Made by a program: the position numbers and the translations under genes. Under the pieces are notes generated by a model. The model worked only from the letters and a program-made list of their open reading frames with translations. It was not told the DNA's origin and searched no databases. A stretch of DNA of 64,000 nt from Bradyrhizobium sp. SK17 (GTDB lineage: Bacteria; Pseudomonadota; Alphaproteobacteria; Rhizobiales; Xanthobacteraceae): NCBI RefSeq assembly GCF_002831585.1, contig NZ_CP025113.1:4913001-4977000 (forward strand). The letters are read 5' to 3'. This document shows, in pieces, positions 1-9,738 of the stretch. Within the stretch, counting starts at the first letter, position 1, and every line of letters begins with the position of its first letter.

Positions 1-1298
1 TGCGAACGCAGATTGAGCTCGCAGTCCAGCAACTCGCTCAGGCGGCGCACGATGGCGAGGCCGAGGCCCAATCCCCTGGTGCGGTCCCGTTCCGGATTCC
101 GCAGCTGGACATACTCCTGGAAAATCTTTTGCCGGTTCTCCGGCGGAATTCCCGTCCCGGTATCCCAGACCTCGATCCGCATCGTCTTGCCGCGTTTCCG
201 ACATCCGACCACAACGCGACCTTGATCGGAATGCCGCACCGCATTCGAGATCAGGTTGCGCAGGATGCGTTCCACGAGCAGCGGATCGGAATGAACGACC
301 GCGCTGGTGGTGTGTTGGTGAATGACGATGGTTTTCTCGGCGGCCTCGTCGGCAAAGTCCAGGCAGATGCGGTGGAGCAGGGGCTGCAACGCGAAGGATT
401 GTCGCCGCACTTCGACGACACCGGCATCGAGCCGGGAAATGTCGAGGATGGCGCTGAACAGGTCCCCCATGGCCGAAGTCGACAGCTCCATCCGGTCGAG
501 GATACGCAGCGCCGGCGTCGGAAGTCCCGACACCGCGCGCAATGCGCTGACAAACAGACCGAGCGCGTGAACCGGCTGGCGCAGATCATGGCTTGCAGCC
601 GCGAGGAATTGCGATTTTGCCAGGCTGGCCTGCTCCGCCACTTCCTTCTGCTTCTGCAGATCCCGCGCAAGTTCGCTGGCCTTGATCCGAAGATTCACCA
701 GCTCGTTGAAGCCGCGGTTGGCGCGAACGCCGAGCACGCCCATGCCGATCACGTAGATGATCATGAGCAGGACCATCATCGTGGCTTCGGGGAAGGCCGT
801 TCTGGATTCGAGGCCCCATACCAGGCAGGGGATGGTGGTTGGAAGGAAGAGCGAGAAAAAGGCCGGCAAATAGGAGCTGAACGCCGGGATTGCGCCGGCC
901 GCCACGCTGAGCGAGACGATCAGGACCACCATCTCGGAGGCGAACCGGCCGCTGTTTCCCGCAAGTGAGACGGACGCCCAGCCCCAGCCGATGCCCTCCG
1001 CCAGGCTGATGACGACGAACCAGTTTGCCCAGAGCTGCCAGCGCGACGCGTCCGGCCTTGCGCGGTCGTAGAAGATGCGCAGCGTGATATGCGCAGCCGC
1101 GCACGCTACGATATAGAGCGCCCAGGCAATGCCGACGCCTTGCTGCAGGACGCCAAGATCGATCAGGGCGCCGACCAGAACAATCGCTGCTGCGGCGGCG
1201 GCAACGACGCCTGGCACCACATTCTGAAACAGCGCCGCGACCTGCTCCGAGTGAAGCTCGATCGTCGGTGGGGGGGCCTGGTCAGACAAGGCTGTCAT
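1..1298 (-). CDS. Membrane-bound sensor histidine kinase, N-terminal part (3' end outside window)
   Basis: Reads leftward from ATG at 1298 and runs off the window, so only about 432 codons are seen. The first 190 or so residues are hydrophobic, with several membrane segments. Then come a short coiled coil and a HisKA phosphoacceptor box (SHDLRQP, near residue 240), an N-box-like NLISNAVRH, and the ATP-lid motifs DTGTGIP and GLGLGLAIVRR near the window edge. The H-box with RQPVHALGLF is typical of hybrid kinases related to NahK/BarA that carry a C-terminal receiver. That receiver would lie before position 1 and is not visible. The input signal and partner regulator are unknown. No in-frame stop interrupts the visible part. 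Confidence 0.9.
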   Translation of the reverse strand, partial: MTALSDQAPPPTIELHSEQVAALFQNVVPGVVAAAAAAIVLVGALIDLGVLQQGVGIAWALYIVACAAAHITLRIFYDRARPDASRWQLWANWFVVISLAEGIGWGWASVSLAGNSGRFASEMVVLIVSLSVAAGAIPAFSSYLPAFFSLFLPTTIPCLVWGLESRTAFPEATMMVLLMIIYVIGMGVLGVRANRGFNELVNLRIKASELARDLQKQKEVAEQASLAKSQFLAAASHDLRQPVHALGLFVSALRAVSGLPTPALRILDRMELSTSAMGDLFSAILDISRLDAGVVEVRRQSFALQPLLHRICLDFADEAAEKTIVIHQHTTSAVVHSDPLLVERILRNLISNAVRHSDQGRVVVGCRKRGKTMRIEVWDTGTGIPPENRQKIFQEYVQLRNPERDRTRGLGLGLAIVRRLSELLDCELNLRS

Positions 1299-1571
1299 GC
1301 TCTCCACTCGGAGGCGGGATTTGTTGCCGCGCTATTCATACCAGCGATTTCAACCGCCGGGTTCCACATCAAGCGGGACTTAGGTCCTAGGTCCTTCGGC
1401 GCAGCGGCCGGACCCTTGCCCGATTGACCGGAGCTGTGTCGTCAAGCTCTTCTGACGTCCGATCGGGCGGATTTTGCCCGGCAACCAGTTTGCTCTGAGA
1501 TCGTCGGACATCTGGGCGGTTCGACCAATTGACATGAACTGAATGCCCAGTTTTTACAGGGATCAAGTGTC

Positions 1572-2186
1572 ATGAAACTAAAAACACTTTTGTTCGGTGC
1601 CGCGCTGCTCGCGTCAACGACGTTGACCGCGAACGCTGCGACCGTCACCGAAACCTACAGCTTTTCGCTCACCGGCTTCGTCGACATTCAAGGCAACACG
1701 ACGGCGCCGTCAAATCTGGTGACCGGTTCGTTCACCGTCACCTTCGATCCGACACAGAACTACACCAACGACACGACCGACATCCACGTCAATTCCTTCA
1801 GCGGCGTCACCGTCGATTCTCCATTTGGATTCAGCTACGATGCAACCAGCAAACTGTTCGGGTTCGGCGGAACCTATGGCGGGACGAATCTGGTCTATGA
1901 CGGGACCAACGATATCGTCATCAGCTACAATTTGAGCAACCTCGCCGATCCGACATTCGTTCCGTGCAGCACCCCGGGATACACCTGCGGCAAGTACACC
2001 GGCAGCAGCGCGGTCGAGGCGTCGGGATACACCACCGTGGCAAGTGGCACGGCCTATTTCTACGGCGCCCAGAGCACCATCACGGCGGGAGTCCCCGAGG
2101 CCTCCACCTGGGCGATGATGATCGCCGGCTTCTGCGGGCTTGGCTTCATGGCCTATCGCAAGCGGACCACGGTGCGCTTCGCCTGA
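1572..2186 (+). CDS. PEP-CTERM-like exported surface protein
   Basis: 204 aa with a clear Sec signal peptide (MKLKTLLFGAALLASTTLTANA). The mature part is rich in Thr, Ser, Gly and Asn, of beta-sheet character, with one Cys pair (PCSTPGYTC). The C-terminus VPEASTWAMMIAGFCGLGFMAYRKR matches the PEP-CTERM sorting pattern of alphaproteobacteria: PExxxWAMM, a hydrophobic helix, then a basic patch. In that family the tail is recognised by an exosortase/archaeosortase-type enzyme; none is encoded in this window. Transcription probably ends at the strong hairpin just downstream. The specific function of the passenger domain is unknown. Confidence 0.8.
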   Translation: MKLKTLLFGAALLASTTLTANAATVTETYSFSLTGFVDIQGNTTAPSNLVTGSFTVTFDPTQNYTNDTTDIHVNSFSGVTVDSPFGFSYDATSKLFGFGGTYGGTNLVYDGTNDIVISYNLSNLADPTFVPCSTPGYTCGKYTGSSAVEASGYTTVASGTAYFYGAQSTITAGVPEASTWAMMIAGFCGLGFMAYRKRTTVRFA

Positions 2187-2209
2187 CCGCGATCGTGCCG
2201 CTTGACCGG

Positions 2210-2240
2210 GAGGCCGCCTTCGGGCGGCCTCTTTGTCTTT
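2210..2240 (+). terminator. Rho-independent terminator after the PEP-CTERM gene
   Basis: A perfect 9-bp GC-rich stem (GAGGCCGCC / GGCGGCCTC) with a TTCG tetraloop is followed by TTTGTCTTT. It lies 24 bases past the stop codon, between this gene and a convergent minus-strand gene. Confidence 0.85.
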
Positions 2241-2312
2241 AGCGCAATCGCCGGTCGATCGCGCCGTCTCGAACGTGATGTTTTCTCCCCAAAGAACGGG
2301 GAGCGAAGGCGA

Positions 2313-4325
2313 TCACAGCCCGGTCGAGGCCTCGATCCGGAATTGCGCCAGTGCCGATTGCGGATCGGTCTTGAGCAGTTGCATCAGTTGCAGCGCCGGC
2401 GCCTTGGCGCGCGGGGTCAGCTTGATCAGCAGCGTCTGTCCCGGCGTCTCGACGAACTGGCTGACGGCGGTGACGAGGGCGGCGATATCGGGATTGCTCC
2501 CGCCGATCGCGTCGCCCTGCGCCTTGATGCTGTCAAGGACAGCGCGACGCGCATCGTCGCGGCCGATGTTCTGGCTGCGCGCATATCGGGCGATCGCGAG
2601 ATCGAGGACGCCGAGGTCGTGGACAGCAAGTTCGATCGTGCCGGCCTCGACCTGCGCGACCGCGCCCATGGCCTCGGCGACGTTGGCCGAAAACGCGTCG
2701 CGGGGGACGTTGGCGAGCGAGATCTTTGCCGACGCATTGAGCAGGCCCGCCATGTCGAGCTTGAGGGGTTCGAGCGCCAGAGAGCGCGACGCCTCGGTCC
2801 ATGCGGCGCCGAGATCGGCATCGATGGCCATCCGATCGATCCCGGCGGCCACGAGCGCTTGTTGCCGCGGATCGGCTGCATCCAGCGGCGCCGCCATCTT
2901 GGCGATCAGCCGCAGCTTGCTCGGGATCGATCCGACGAACTGCCCCCAGTCGAGGCTGAAGACGTCGATGTTGACGGGCTTGCCGGTGGCCTTGTACGGC
3001 GAGGCGACACCCTTGACCTCGATCCCCTCGATCAGCGGCAACAGCGCCAGCAACTGTTCGGGCGCAGGCTTCTGCCCGGCGAATTGCGCCGATAGCCGCA
3101 TGAGGTTGACGACGTCGAGCGACTTCAGCGCGAGGCGTCCGACCTTGACGGGACCGTTCGGCGCGCGGGCATCGAGGCCCTCGACCGCAAGCTCGCCGAT
3201 CTTGCCATGCTCGAAGTTGAACTGCATCGAAGCCAGCTTGAGCGGCCCCTGCGGCGTCTCAAACGAGAGCCCGTGCATCTCGGCATTGCCCACGGCAAAA
3301 CCCGAATAGAGGCCGGCGACCTTTTCCAGCAATTGGCGTGCCTCGGCGGACGACGGCGGCGCGCTGCCCGGCGGCGGGATCATCGCCATCAGCGCCGGCA
3401 GTTGCATCCGGGACGGGTTGATCCTGGCGTCGTCGGCGGTCACGCCCTCGATCCGCATGTTCAGGCCGGGGGTGGATGTGCTGGCGTCAGGCGTCACGGT
3501 GATCACATAGGGACCAGCCGAAAGATGTCCCTGAATCCGATAATCCCTGTCGTCGTTGGCCTTGGCCGGGTCGAACATCGCAGCCATCGCGCCGACATCG
3601 ATATCGGTCGCGACGATATTGGCAACGTCGCCGGTCATCTTGATCGGCTTGGCTGCGGCCTGCTGGTTGATTGCGAACGTCACCTTGTCCGTCTTGCTCG
3701 ACCCGATCTTTCCGTCTTTGATGCTTTCGATGGCAAGGCCGGAATAGTCGAACGTGCCACCGGCATTGTCGCCGACATGCGCGGCCGCACTGAACGTGAG
3801 CGTTCCAGTCAATTTGGGTACGGCGACCGATGCGGCGTTGATGCTCGCGAGCTGGGTGAATGCAAACCGATACAGCTCGAAGATCGATGACGAGGCCGGG
3901 AGCTGGGGCAGGCCAGTGGGACCGGAATAGTCCTTTACCGTGATCTGCGGCGCCTTGTAGGTGAGGGAGGCGATCGTCGGGGTCAGTCCCGTTACACCGA
4001 CCTCGATGTCGCCGAACTCGACCTTGTCGGCGGAAAACCGCGCCGGGTCGAGTTGACCGAGGCCCGAGGCCGTGAAGCGGGCGATCTTGACGCTGGCCGG
4101 GGATTGTGCACCCGATTCAGCGACAATGTCGGAAATCGTCAAGGTGCGGCTCTTGACGTCGAATGCGATCTTGCCGTGGCTCGCCTTGGCGCCGGCGGCG
4201 CGAAGCTGCTCGAAGGCGGCCTCGACCTCGCGCGTCACCCGGCGCTGGGCGTAGAAGTCGAAACCGAAATAGCCGGCCGCCGCCACCAAGGCAACGGCGA
4301 TCAGGCCGAGCAGAATTTTCTTCAT
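2313..4325 (-). CDS. Large membrane-anchored periplasmic protein of unknown function
   Basis: 670 aa. One N-terminal hydrophobic segment (residues 3-25) is followed by a long soluble part that would be periplasmic. The text is regular, with repeated patterns such as LTISDIV, LKLASMQFNFEHGKI and VKVGRLALKSLDVVNLMRLS, and it recalls AsmA/YdgA-type proteins built of repeated beta strands with LxIxxL blocks. No catalytic motif was recognised. Start is ATG at 4325, directly before the hydrophobic segment. The gene stands alone between convergent and divergent neighbours. AsmA-like lipid transport or envelope maintenance would be a guess from shape only. Confidence 0.75.
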   Translation of the reverse strand: MKKILLGLIAVALVAAAGYFGFDFYAQRRVTREVEAAFEQLRAAGAKASHGKIAFDVKSRTLTISDIVAESGAQSPASVKIARFTASGLGQLDPARFSADKVEFGDIEVGVTGLTPTIASLTYKAPQITVKDYSGPTGLPQLPASSSIFELYRFAFTQLASINAASVAVPKLTGTLTFSAAAHVGDNAGGTFDYSGLAIESIKDGKIGSSKTDKVTFAINQQAAAKPIKMTGDVANIVATDIDVGAMAAMFDPAKANDDRDYRIQGHLSAGPYVITVTPDASTSTPGLNMRIEGVTADDARINPSRMQLPALMAMIPPPGSAPPSSAEARQLLEKVAGLYSGFAVGNAEMHGLSFETPQGPLKLASMQFNFEHGKIGELAVEGLDARAPNGPVKVGRLALKSLDVVNLMRLSAQFAGQKPAPEQLLALLPLIEGIEVKGVASPYKATGKPVNIDVFSLDWGQFVGSIPSKLRLIAKMAAPLDAADPRQQALVAAGIDRMAIDADLGAAWTEASRSLALEPLKLDMAGLLNASAKISLANVPRDAFSANVAEAMGAVAQVEAGTIELAVHDLGVLDLAIARYARSQNIGRDDARRAVLDSIKAQGDAIGGSNPDIAALVTAVSQFVETPGQTLLIKLTPRAKAPALQLMQLLKTDPQSALAQFRIEASTGL

Positions 4326-4548
4326 TCGGTCAACTCCGGATCACCAAGGGAAAGAAATTGCCAATCCGCGGTCGGAAAGTGCAGCATCCTTGAACGGGCC
4401 GTCCGGGCCTGTTGACGGGGACATTATCGGATGTTGCATCCAAGCGGCGGGACATGCTTCACATCCGGCTCGATTTGCCGGACAACTGACTTTCGCCTGG
4501 ATTAGCACAGAAACAAAGAAATTTGGGCCGGAAACGCGGGAAGCATGC

Positions 4549-6858
4549 ATGTCGCAATCGTCTGAAGAACTCCATAACGCCGCGCTCGCCTATCACCGGC
4601 TGCCGCGGCCGGGCAAGCTCGAGATCCAGGCGATCAAGCCGCTTGCCAACCAGCGCGACCTGGCGCTGGCCTATTCGCCGGGGGTCGCCGCCGCCTGCAC
4701 CGAAATCGCCAACAACCCGGCGGAGGCGGCGTCGCTGACCGCCCGCGCCAATCTGGTCGCCGTGGTCTCCAATGGGACGGCGGTGCTTGGTCTCGGCAAT
4801 ATCGGCCCGCTGGCCTCGAAGCCCGTCATGGAAGGCAAGGCGGTGCTGTTCAAGAAATTCGCCGGCATCGACGTGTTCGACATCGAGATCAAGGCCGACA
4901 CGATCGAGCGCGTGGTCGAGACGGTCGCCGCGCTGGAGCCGACCTTCGGCGGCATCAATCTGGAGGACATCCGCGGGCCGGAGTGCTTCGAGATCGAGGG
5001 CCAGCTCAAGGAGCGCATGAAGATCCCGGTGTTCCACGACGACCAGCATGGCACCGCCATCATCGTCGCGGCGGCGATCACCAACGGCCTGCTGCTGAAT
5101 GGCAAGAACCTCGCCGATGTGAAAATCGTCTGCTCGGGCGCCGGGGCGGCGGCGATCGCCACCCTCAACCTGTTGGTCTCGATGGGCGCGCAACGCAAGA
5201 ACATCTGGGTCTGCGACATCGACGGCGTCGTCTATGAGGGCCGTAACACCACGATGGATCGCTGGAAGGCGGTCTATACCCAGAAGACCGATGCGCGGGT
5301 GATGGCGGACGTCATTCCGGGCGCGGACATCTTCATCGGCCTGTCGGCGCCGGGCGTGCTGAAGCCCGAGATGGTCAAGCAGATGGCCGACCAGCCGCTG
5401 GTGATGGCGCTCGCCAATCCGGTGCCGGAGATCATGCCGGAAGAGGCGCGCCAGGCGCGGCCCGATGCGATGATCTGCACCGGCCGTTCGGACTATCCGA
5501 ACCAGGTCAACAACGTGCTGTGCTTTCCCTTCATCTTCCGCGGTGCGCTCGACGTCGGCGCCACCGCGATCAACGAGGCGATGAAGCATGCCGCGGTCGA
5601 CGCCATCGCGCAGCTCGCGCGCGATCCGCCGTCGGATGCGGTCGCCCATGGTTTCGAGACCGGCGAGACCCAGGGGTTCGGCCCGGGCTCCCTGATCCCC
5701 AGCCCGTTCGACCCGCGCCTGATCCTGCGTATCGCCCCTGCGGTCGCCAAAGCCGCGATGGATTCCGGCGTTGCGACCCGGCCGATCACCAATTTCGAAG
5801 AATATACCACGCAGCTCGAGCGCTTCTCGTTCCGCTCCGGCCTCACCATGAAGCCGGTGTTTGCCAAGGCCAAGACCCAGCCGGTGCGGGTGATCTATGC
5901 CGAAGGCGAGGACGAACGCGTGCTGCGCGCGACCCAGGTGGTGCTGGAGGAGAAGCTGGCGCGGCCGATCCTGGTCGGCCGTCCCTCGGTGGTCGAGACC
6001 CGGATCAAGCGCTTCGGCCTGTCGATCAAGGCCGGCCGCGATTTCGACCTGGTCAATCCCGAGGACGACCCGCGCTACCGCTCCTATGTACAGTCCTATA
6101 TCGACGTCGCCGGGCGGCGCGGGGTCACGCCCGAAGCCGCGCGGACGGTGGTGCGGACCAACAACACGGTCATCGCGGCGCTCGCCGTGTCGCGCGGCGA
6201 GGCCGACGCGATGCTGTGCGGCGTCGAGGGCCGCTACATGAGCCATCTGCGGCATGTCCGCGAGATCATCGGCTTCCTGCCTGGGATCAGCGACTATGCC
6301 GCGCTGTCGCTGATGATCACGACCAAGGGCGCCCATTTCATCGCCGACACCCAGGTGCGGCCCAACCCGAGCGCGGAAGAGCTCGCCGAGGTGGCGTCGC
6401 TCGCGGCGATCCACGTCCAGCGCTTCGCCTTCAAGCCCCGGGTCGCATTCGTGTCACATTCCGACTTCGGCAGCTACGATACCGAGTCGTCGCGCAAGAT
6501 GCGCCGCGCCACGCAGTTGCTGAAGGACAAGCATCCGGAGATCGAGGCCGACGGCGAGATGCAGGGCGACACCGCCTTATCGGCGGTCGCCCGCAAGCTG
6601 GTGCTGCCGCAATCGCGGCTGGAAGGCGAGGCCAATATCCTGATCATGCCGAACCTCGACGCCGCCAACGTCGCCTATCAGATGATCAAGTCGCTGGCGG
6701 ATGCCTTGCCGGTCGGACCGATCCTGATCGGCCCGGCACGTCCGGCGCACATCCTCACTCCGTCGGTGACGGCGCGCGGCATCCTCAACATGACCGCGGT
6801 CGCCGCGGTCGAGGCCCAGGAGCGTGCCGGCCGCGCACAGCCGACGCTGTTCGGCTGA
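4549..6858 (+). CDS. maeB: NADP-dependent malic enzyme with phosphotransacetylase-like C-terminal domain
   Basis: Oxidative decarboxylation of malate to pyruvate with NADP, feeding acetyl-CoA and NADPH supply; cytosolic. 769 aa, the usual length of MaeB. Residues 1-160 form the malic enzyme N-domain with YSPGVA (Tyr about 42) and [18 protein letters not shown]. Residues 160-420 form the NAD(P)-binding domain with [10 protein letters not shown]. Residues 440-769 form a PTA/PTB-like domain ([34 protein letters not shown]), considered regulatory in this family. The open frame extends upstream to 4390, but homology begins at MSQSSEELH, so ATG 4549 is chosen. Confidence 0.95.
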   Translation: MSQSSEELHNAALAYHRLPRPGKLEIQAIKPLANQRDLALAYSPGVAAACTEIANNPAEAASLTARANLVAVVSNGTAVLGLGNIGPLASKPVMEGKAVLFKKFAGIDVFDIEIKADTIERVVETVAALEPTFGGINLEDIRGPECFEIEGQLKERMKIPVFHDDQHGTAIIVAAAITNGLLLNGKNLADVKIVCSGAGAAAIATLNLLVSMGAQRKNIWVCDIDGVVYEGRNTTMDRWKAVYTQKTDARVMADVIPGADIFIGLSAPGVLKPEMVKQMADQPLVMALANPVPEIMPEEARQARPDAMICTGRSDYPNQVNNVLCFPFIFRGALDVGATAINEAMKHAAVDAIAQLARDPPSDAVAHGFETGETQGFGPGSLIPSPFDPRLILRIAPAVAKAAMDSGVATRPITNFEEYTTQLERFSFRSGLTMKPVFAKAKTQPVRVIYAEGEDERVLRATQVVLEEKLARPILVGRPSVVETRIKRFGLSIKAGRDFDLVNPEDDPRYRSYVQSYIDVAGRRGVTPEAARTVVRTNNTVIAALAVSRGEADAMLCGVEGRYMSHLRHVREIIGFLPGISDYAALSLMITTKGAHFIADTQVRPNPSAEELAEVASLAAIHVQRFAFKPRVAFVSHSDFGSYDTESSRKMRRATQLLKDKHPEIEADGEMQGDTALSAVARKLVLPQSRLEGEANILIMPNLDAANVAYQMIKSLADALPVGPILIGPARPAHILTPSVTARGILNMTAVAAVEAQERAGRAQPTLFG

Positions 6859-6870
6859 GTGGTCGTTTGG

Positions 6871-6940
6871 GCATGACCTCCGCGCAGACGCCAGCGTCTG
6901 TCGCGGGGGAAAACCGCTCCCCACTTTTCCGGATCATGCT
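6871..6940. repeat. Dispersed palindromic repeat, long form (copy A)
   Basis: A 70-bp element with GCATGACC at one end and GATCATGC at the other. It shares the arms GGAAAACCGCT and ACTTTTCCGGATCATGC with the element at 22617-22661, and contains an extra inner hairpin CAGACGC-CA-GCGTCTG (6885-6900). It sits 12 bases after the maeB stop. See the copies at 22617, 31402 and 57457. Confidence 0.75.
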
Positions 6941-7036
6941 TCCGGCCGGAAGGATTCGATTTGATCGTGACAGGCGGGGCGGCCATAATCGCGCCGCCTG
7001 CTTCGTCCGATTTCTGCCATCCAGTGAGGCCGACCC

Positions 7037-7489
7037 ATGCCAGCGTTCATCACCTTCGGGCGCATCCTGTTTGCCGTGCTGTTCCTGTATTCGGGCGCGA
7101 GCAAGCTGTTCAGCATCCAGGGGACTGCGGATCTGCTCACCGCCAAGGTGACCATCCCCGCCGTCGTCGCGCCCTATACGCAGCAGATCGAAACCTTCGT
7201 CGGCATGCCGTTCATGCAACTGCTGGCGATCGTGGTCGGCGGCTTCGAGATCGTCGCGGGGCTGATGATCGCGGTGAATTTCCTGGCACGGTTCTTCGCC
7301 ATCCTGCTGATCATCTTCGTATGCTTCGCGACCTTCTACTTCCATGATTTCTGGAATCAGCCAGCGCCCGACAACCTCAAGACCCTGATCGACGCGCTGA
7401 AGAACCTGTCGCTGATCGGCGCGCTCTTCATCATCGCAGGCTACGGCCACGGGCCGCGCCGCGACGAGCCGGCCTACGGGGACGTATAG
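7037..7489 (+). CDS. DoxX family membrane protein
   Basis: 150 aa with four hydrophobic segments (about residues 4-22, 55-75, 80-100, 120-140), the standard DoxX layout, and the typical opening FGRILFAVLFLYSGASKLF. DoxX proteins are small inner-membrane proteins of mostly unsettled role, in some cases linked to quinone or thiol redox chemistry. ATG 7037 follows a GAGG-like ribosome site. It is convergent with the AraC gene, with a 36-base gap and no strong terminator. Confidence 0.85.
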   Translation: MPAFITFGRILFAVLFLYSGASKLFSIQGTADLLTAKVTIPAVVAPYTQQIETFVGMPFMQLLAIVVGGFEIVAGLMIAVNFLARFFAILLIIFVCFATFYFHDFWNQPAPDNLKTLIDALKNLSLIGALFIIAGYGHGPRRDEPAYGDV

Positions 7490-7525
7490 GGCCCCGGTCA
7501 CGCCACCCGGGAGTGTGTCGGGCAA

Positions 7526-8644
7526 TCAGTCCGTGACGCGGGGCGGGGCGATCTCCCGCATCCACCGTGAGATCGTCGCGGTATCGGCACCGGCAGCCGA
7601 TCGGCTGATGCCGGTGCCCAGCAGCGCGGCCGCGCGTGCCGCGCGGGGCGTGATGCCGTAGGCCGCCTTGAACGAGCGGGTGAAGTGGGCGTCGGTGCCG
7701 AGATGCCAGCGCCTTGCGACTTCGCTGATCCTCAGGTTGCGCGCATCCGATCCGGCAAGGTCGAAGAATGCCCGATGCAGACGACGGCTGCGGATGTACT
7801 CGGCGATGCCTCCGGCCGGTGCGAACAGCCGGTAGAGCGAAGCCCGCGACAGGCCGAAATGGACCGCGAGCGACGCGGCCGAGAGCTGCCCGTCGTCGAG
7901 CTTTGCCTCGATATGTTGTCTGATCCGCATCAGCGATGCGTTCGCGGCGAGGCCACGGTTGGAATCGCCGCGCTCCATTTCGCCCCTGAGGCAAGCGGCC
8001 AGCAGCGAGATCGTGCCCTCGACCACCGCGGGGCACTCCTCGAATGTCATGCGCGGCGCGAACTCGAACAGGGCGGTGAGATGCCCGGCCAGCAGGCGTC
8101 CGACCACGCCGCTCGCCGGCAGCACCAGGCCGTGCAGCGCGTCGACCTGCACGATGTGGGCCGCGAACATCGGCCGCGGCACGACGAGCGTGACGTTCTC
8201 GAAAGCGGTTGCCCTGGTCTCCAGTGTCTGGGCGAGGTCGAACGCGCAGATGTCGCCGGCGCCCACGCGGACCGGCATTTCGCCGGCAACGCCGTCGAAG
8301 CCGCCCTTCAGATAAAGCTGCAGGATGATGTGGTCGACGCCGGACCGCGCCACCGTCGCGGTGGTGCGCAGGAAGCGTTGGCCGCTGGCGCGGCTGAGCC
8401 CGATCAGCACGGGTCCCATGGCGTAGGAACAAAGGTCCGCGCTGAACGGCGCCGGTTCGCCGCGCCCCAACTCGTCGACGTCGAACAGCGTCGCGACGGC
8501 TTCCCGCCAGGCTGCGATGTTTTCATCAGGAGCCATCCGAGCAGCCGTAAAGCCGAAGGTCGGCAGCAGGGACGCCACGGAGGTGGTGTCGTCGATTGTT
8601 CCGGCGGTTCCCCGCTGGCCGGTGGTTGTGGGGTCGTCGGTCAT
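7526..8644 (-). CDS. AraC family transcriptional regulator
   Basis: About 372 aa from ATG 8644. The frame stays open to 8725, but the upstream part is unlike a protein start. The N-terminal two thirds match the AraC-binding-like sensor domain found in regulators such as FeaR (effector unknown). The last 110 residues hold two helix-turn-helix units: SAASLAVHFGLSRASLYRLF, and ISEVARRWHLGTDAHFTRSFKAAYGITP with the conserved second-HTH signature. It controls an unknown target. No divergent gene shares its promoter: the upstream 517 bases hold no recognised gene. Confidence 0.9.
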   Translation of the reverse strand: MTDDPTTTGQRGTAGTIDDTTSVASLLPTFGFTAARMAPDENIAAWREAVATLFDVDELGRGEPAPFSADLCSYAMGPVLIGLSRASGQRFLRTTATVARSGVDHIILQLYLKGGFDGVAGEMPVRVGAGDICAFDLAQTLETRATAFENVTLVVPRPMFAAHIVQVDALHGLVLPASGVVGRLLAGHLTALFEFAPRMTFEECPAVVEGTISLLAACLRGEMERGDSNRGLAANASLMRIRQHIEAKLDDGQLSAASLAVHFGLSRASLYRLFAPAGGIAEYIRSRRLHRAFFDLAGSDARNLRISEVARRWHLGTDAHFTRSFKAAYGITPRAARAAALLGTGISRSAAGADTATISRWMREIAPPRVTD

Positions 8645-9161
8645 TGGCGCAGGCGTACAGTCAGCTTTGGATTCGATCTTCGCATCCCGGCCGGACCACC
8701 CGGGGATAGCGGCAGATCGTGCCAATCCCTTGATGAATCGTCTCGGAAGATCAGGGTATAGGTCGGCTCTGCCGGAACAGAAAGCCGCCGCGCGGCTATC
8801 TGGCGCGACCCGTTGTCCTGTTCCATCAAGACGTCGACAGCGCCGCGGGAGCGATCGCTGGTCTGATGCAAGACCGCTGCTTGCGGTTTTGTCTCAGTCT
8901 ATTGATGCGGCGTTTCGCGAGCATCAGCCCGTATTGACGATATTCATCCCATGCCGGTTATAGCGGGCGCGCGTCGAACACCGACGCAAGGCTGCGTGGT
9001 GGTTCGTTGAGAAATGGAACCAACTACGGCTTTGGACCGCCGTCGGGGCCGATTATTGGCTCTTGGCACATTACGCGAGCCGGTTTTTCACTGGCCGGCG
9101 GCGGTACCAGTTTCAGCCAGATGACGTGTTTCAGCCAACTGACTTGGCGATGACGTCGCCG
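8645..9161. other. Intergenic stretch without a recognised gene
   Basis: 517 bases between the AraC start and the end of the DHFR-like gene. A 76-codon minus-strand frame (8641-8871) has no good ribosome site and no family resemblance. A sigma-70-like pattern is present on the plus strand: TTGACG at 8934-8939, an 18-base spacer, TTATAG at 8958-8963. It points towards sequence that has no plus-strand gene. Nothing else was seen. Confidence 0.5.
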
Positions 9162-9719
9162 TCAGCCCGTGCGCCGCCACGGCGTGACCGTCACGTCCTG
9201 CGCGGCGTCGATCAGTTGCGGCGCGCCGGCGTGGAGGCCGTGAGCGGCAAGTACCTGCTGCGGGGTGCGGGCAGGGACGCCGGGAAAGCACGGCTCGCCG
9301 TCGGGAATGCGCACCTTCGGTGCGACCGACAGCCAGAACGTGTCGTAGCGCGCCATGAACATGCCGAACACGCCGGGGCCGCCGATGATGGCGACAATGC
9401 CTGCGGTCACGCCGGCCTCGCGGCTCGCCGTCTCGAACGGACAGCCGGTGGGATTCCACAACAGCGCGTTCGGATTGGCTGGGTCGGGCGCGATGGCCGC
9501 GACCTTGCTGGTCAGGATCAGGCGGCGCCGCTTCGGCGCATTCGGCTGCTCTTCCTGGGAGTGGCGGCCATGCACGATGAGATCGGCACGGTCGAGTGCT
9601 GCGGTGAAGAACCGCTTGTCGCCCTCGATCTTGAGCTCGTCCGGCATCACATTGTCTGCATTCGCCAGCCGGCCGTCGGCGGAGACGATGACGAAACCCT
9701 CGATACGCAATCCAGCCAC
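9162..9719 (-). CDS. Dihydrofolate reductase-like / RibD C-terminal-fold protein
   Basis: 185 aa starting at GTG 9719. The N-terminus IEGFVIVSADGRLAN matches the RibD C-terminal/DHFR fold (VSxDGRLA). A later GIVAIIGGPGVFGMFM matches the glycine-rich NADPH-binding segment. Likely an NAD(P)H-dependent reductase of a pterin- or pyrimidine-like substrate; the true substrate is unknown. The key DHFR folate residues are not all present, so it should not be called folA. It starts 19 bases after the deacetylase stop and is probably cotranscribed with it. Confidence 0.8.
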   Translation of the reverse strand: MAGLRIEGFVIVSADGRLANADNVMPDELKIEGDKRFFTAALDRADLIVHGRHSQEEQPNAPKRRRLILTSKVAAIAPDPANPNALLWNPTGCPFETASREAGVTAGIVAIIGGPGVFGMFMARYDTFWLSVAPKVRIPDGEPCFPGVPARTPQQVLAAHGLHAGAPQLIDAAQDVTVTPWRRTG

Positions 9720-9738
9720 CAGGACTTGGCCGGCGCGC

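Noticed and set aside
129..968. 279-codon plus-strand frame opposite the histidine kinase
   Set aside because: No domain, while the other strand gives H-box and ATP-lid motifs in one unbroken frame.
4459..6414. 651-codon minus-strand frame opposite maeB
   Set aside because: Composition is His/Arg/Asp-rich with no domain, and it lies exactly antisense to a clear malic enzyme. It is a GC-rich shadow frame.
8641..8871. 76-codon minus-strand frame upstream of the AraC gene
   Set aside because: No ribosome site, it overlaps the AraC start, and its composition is like random GC-rich sequence.
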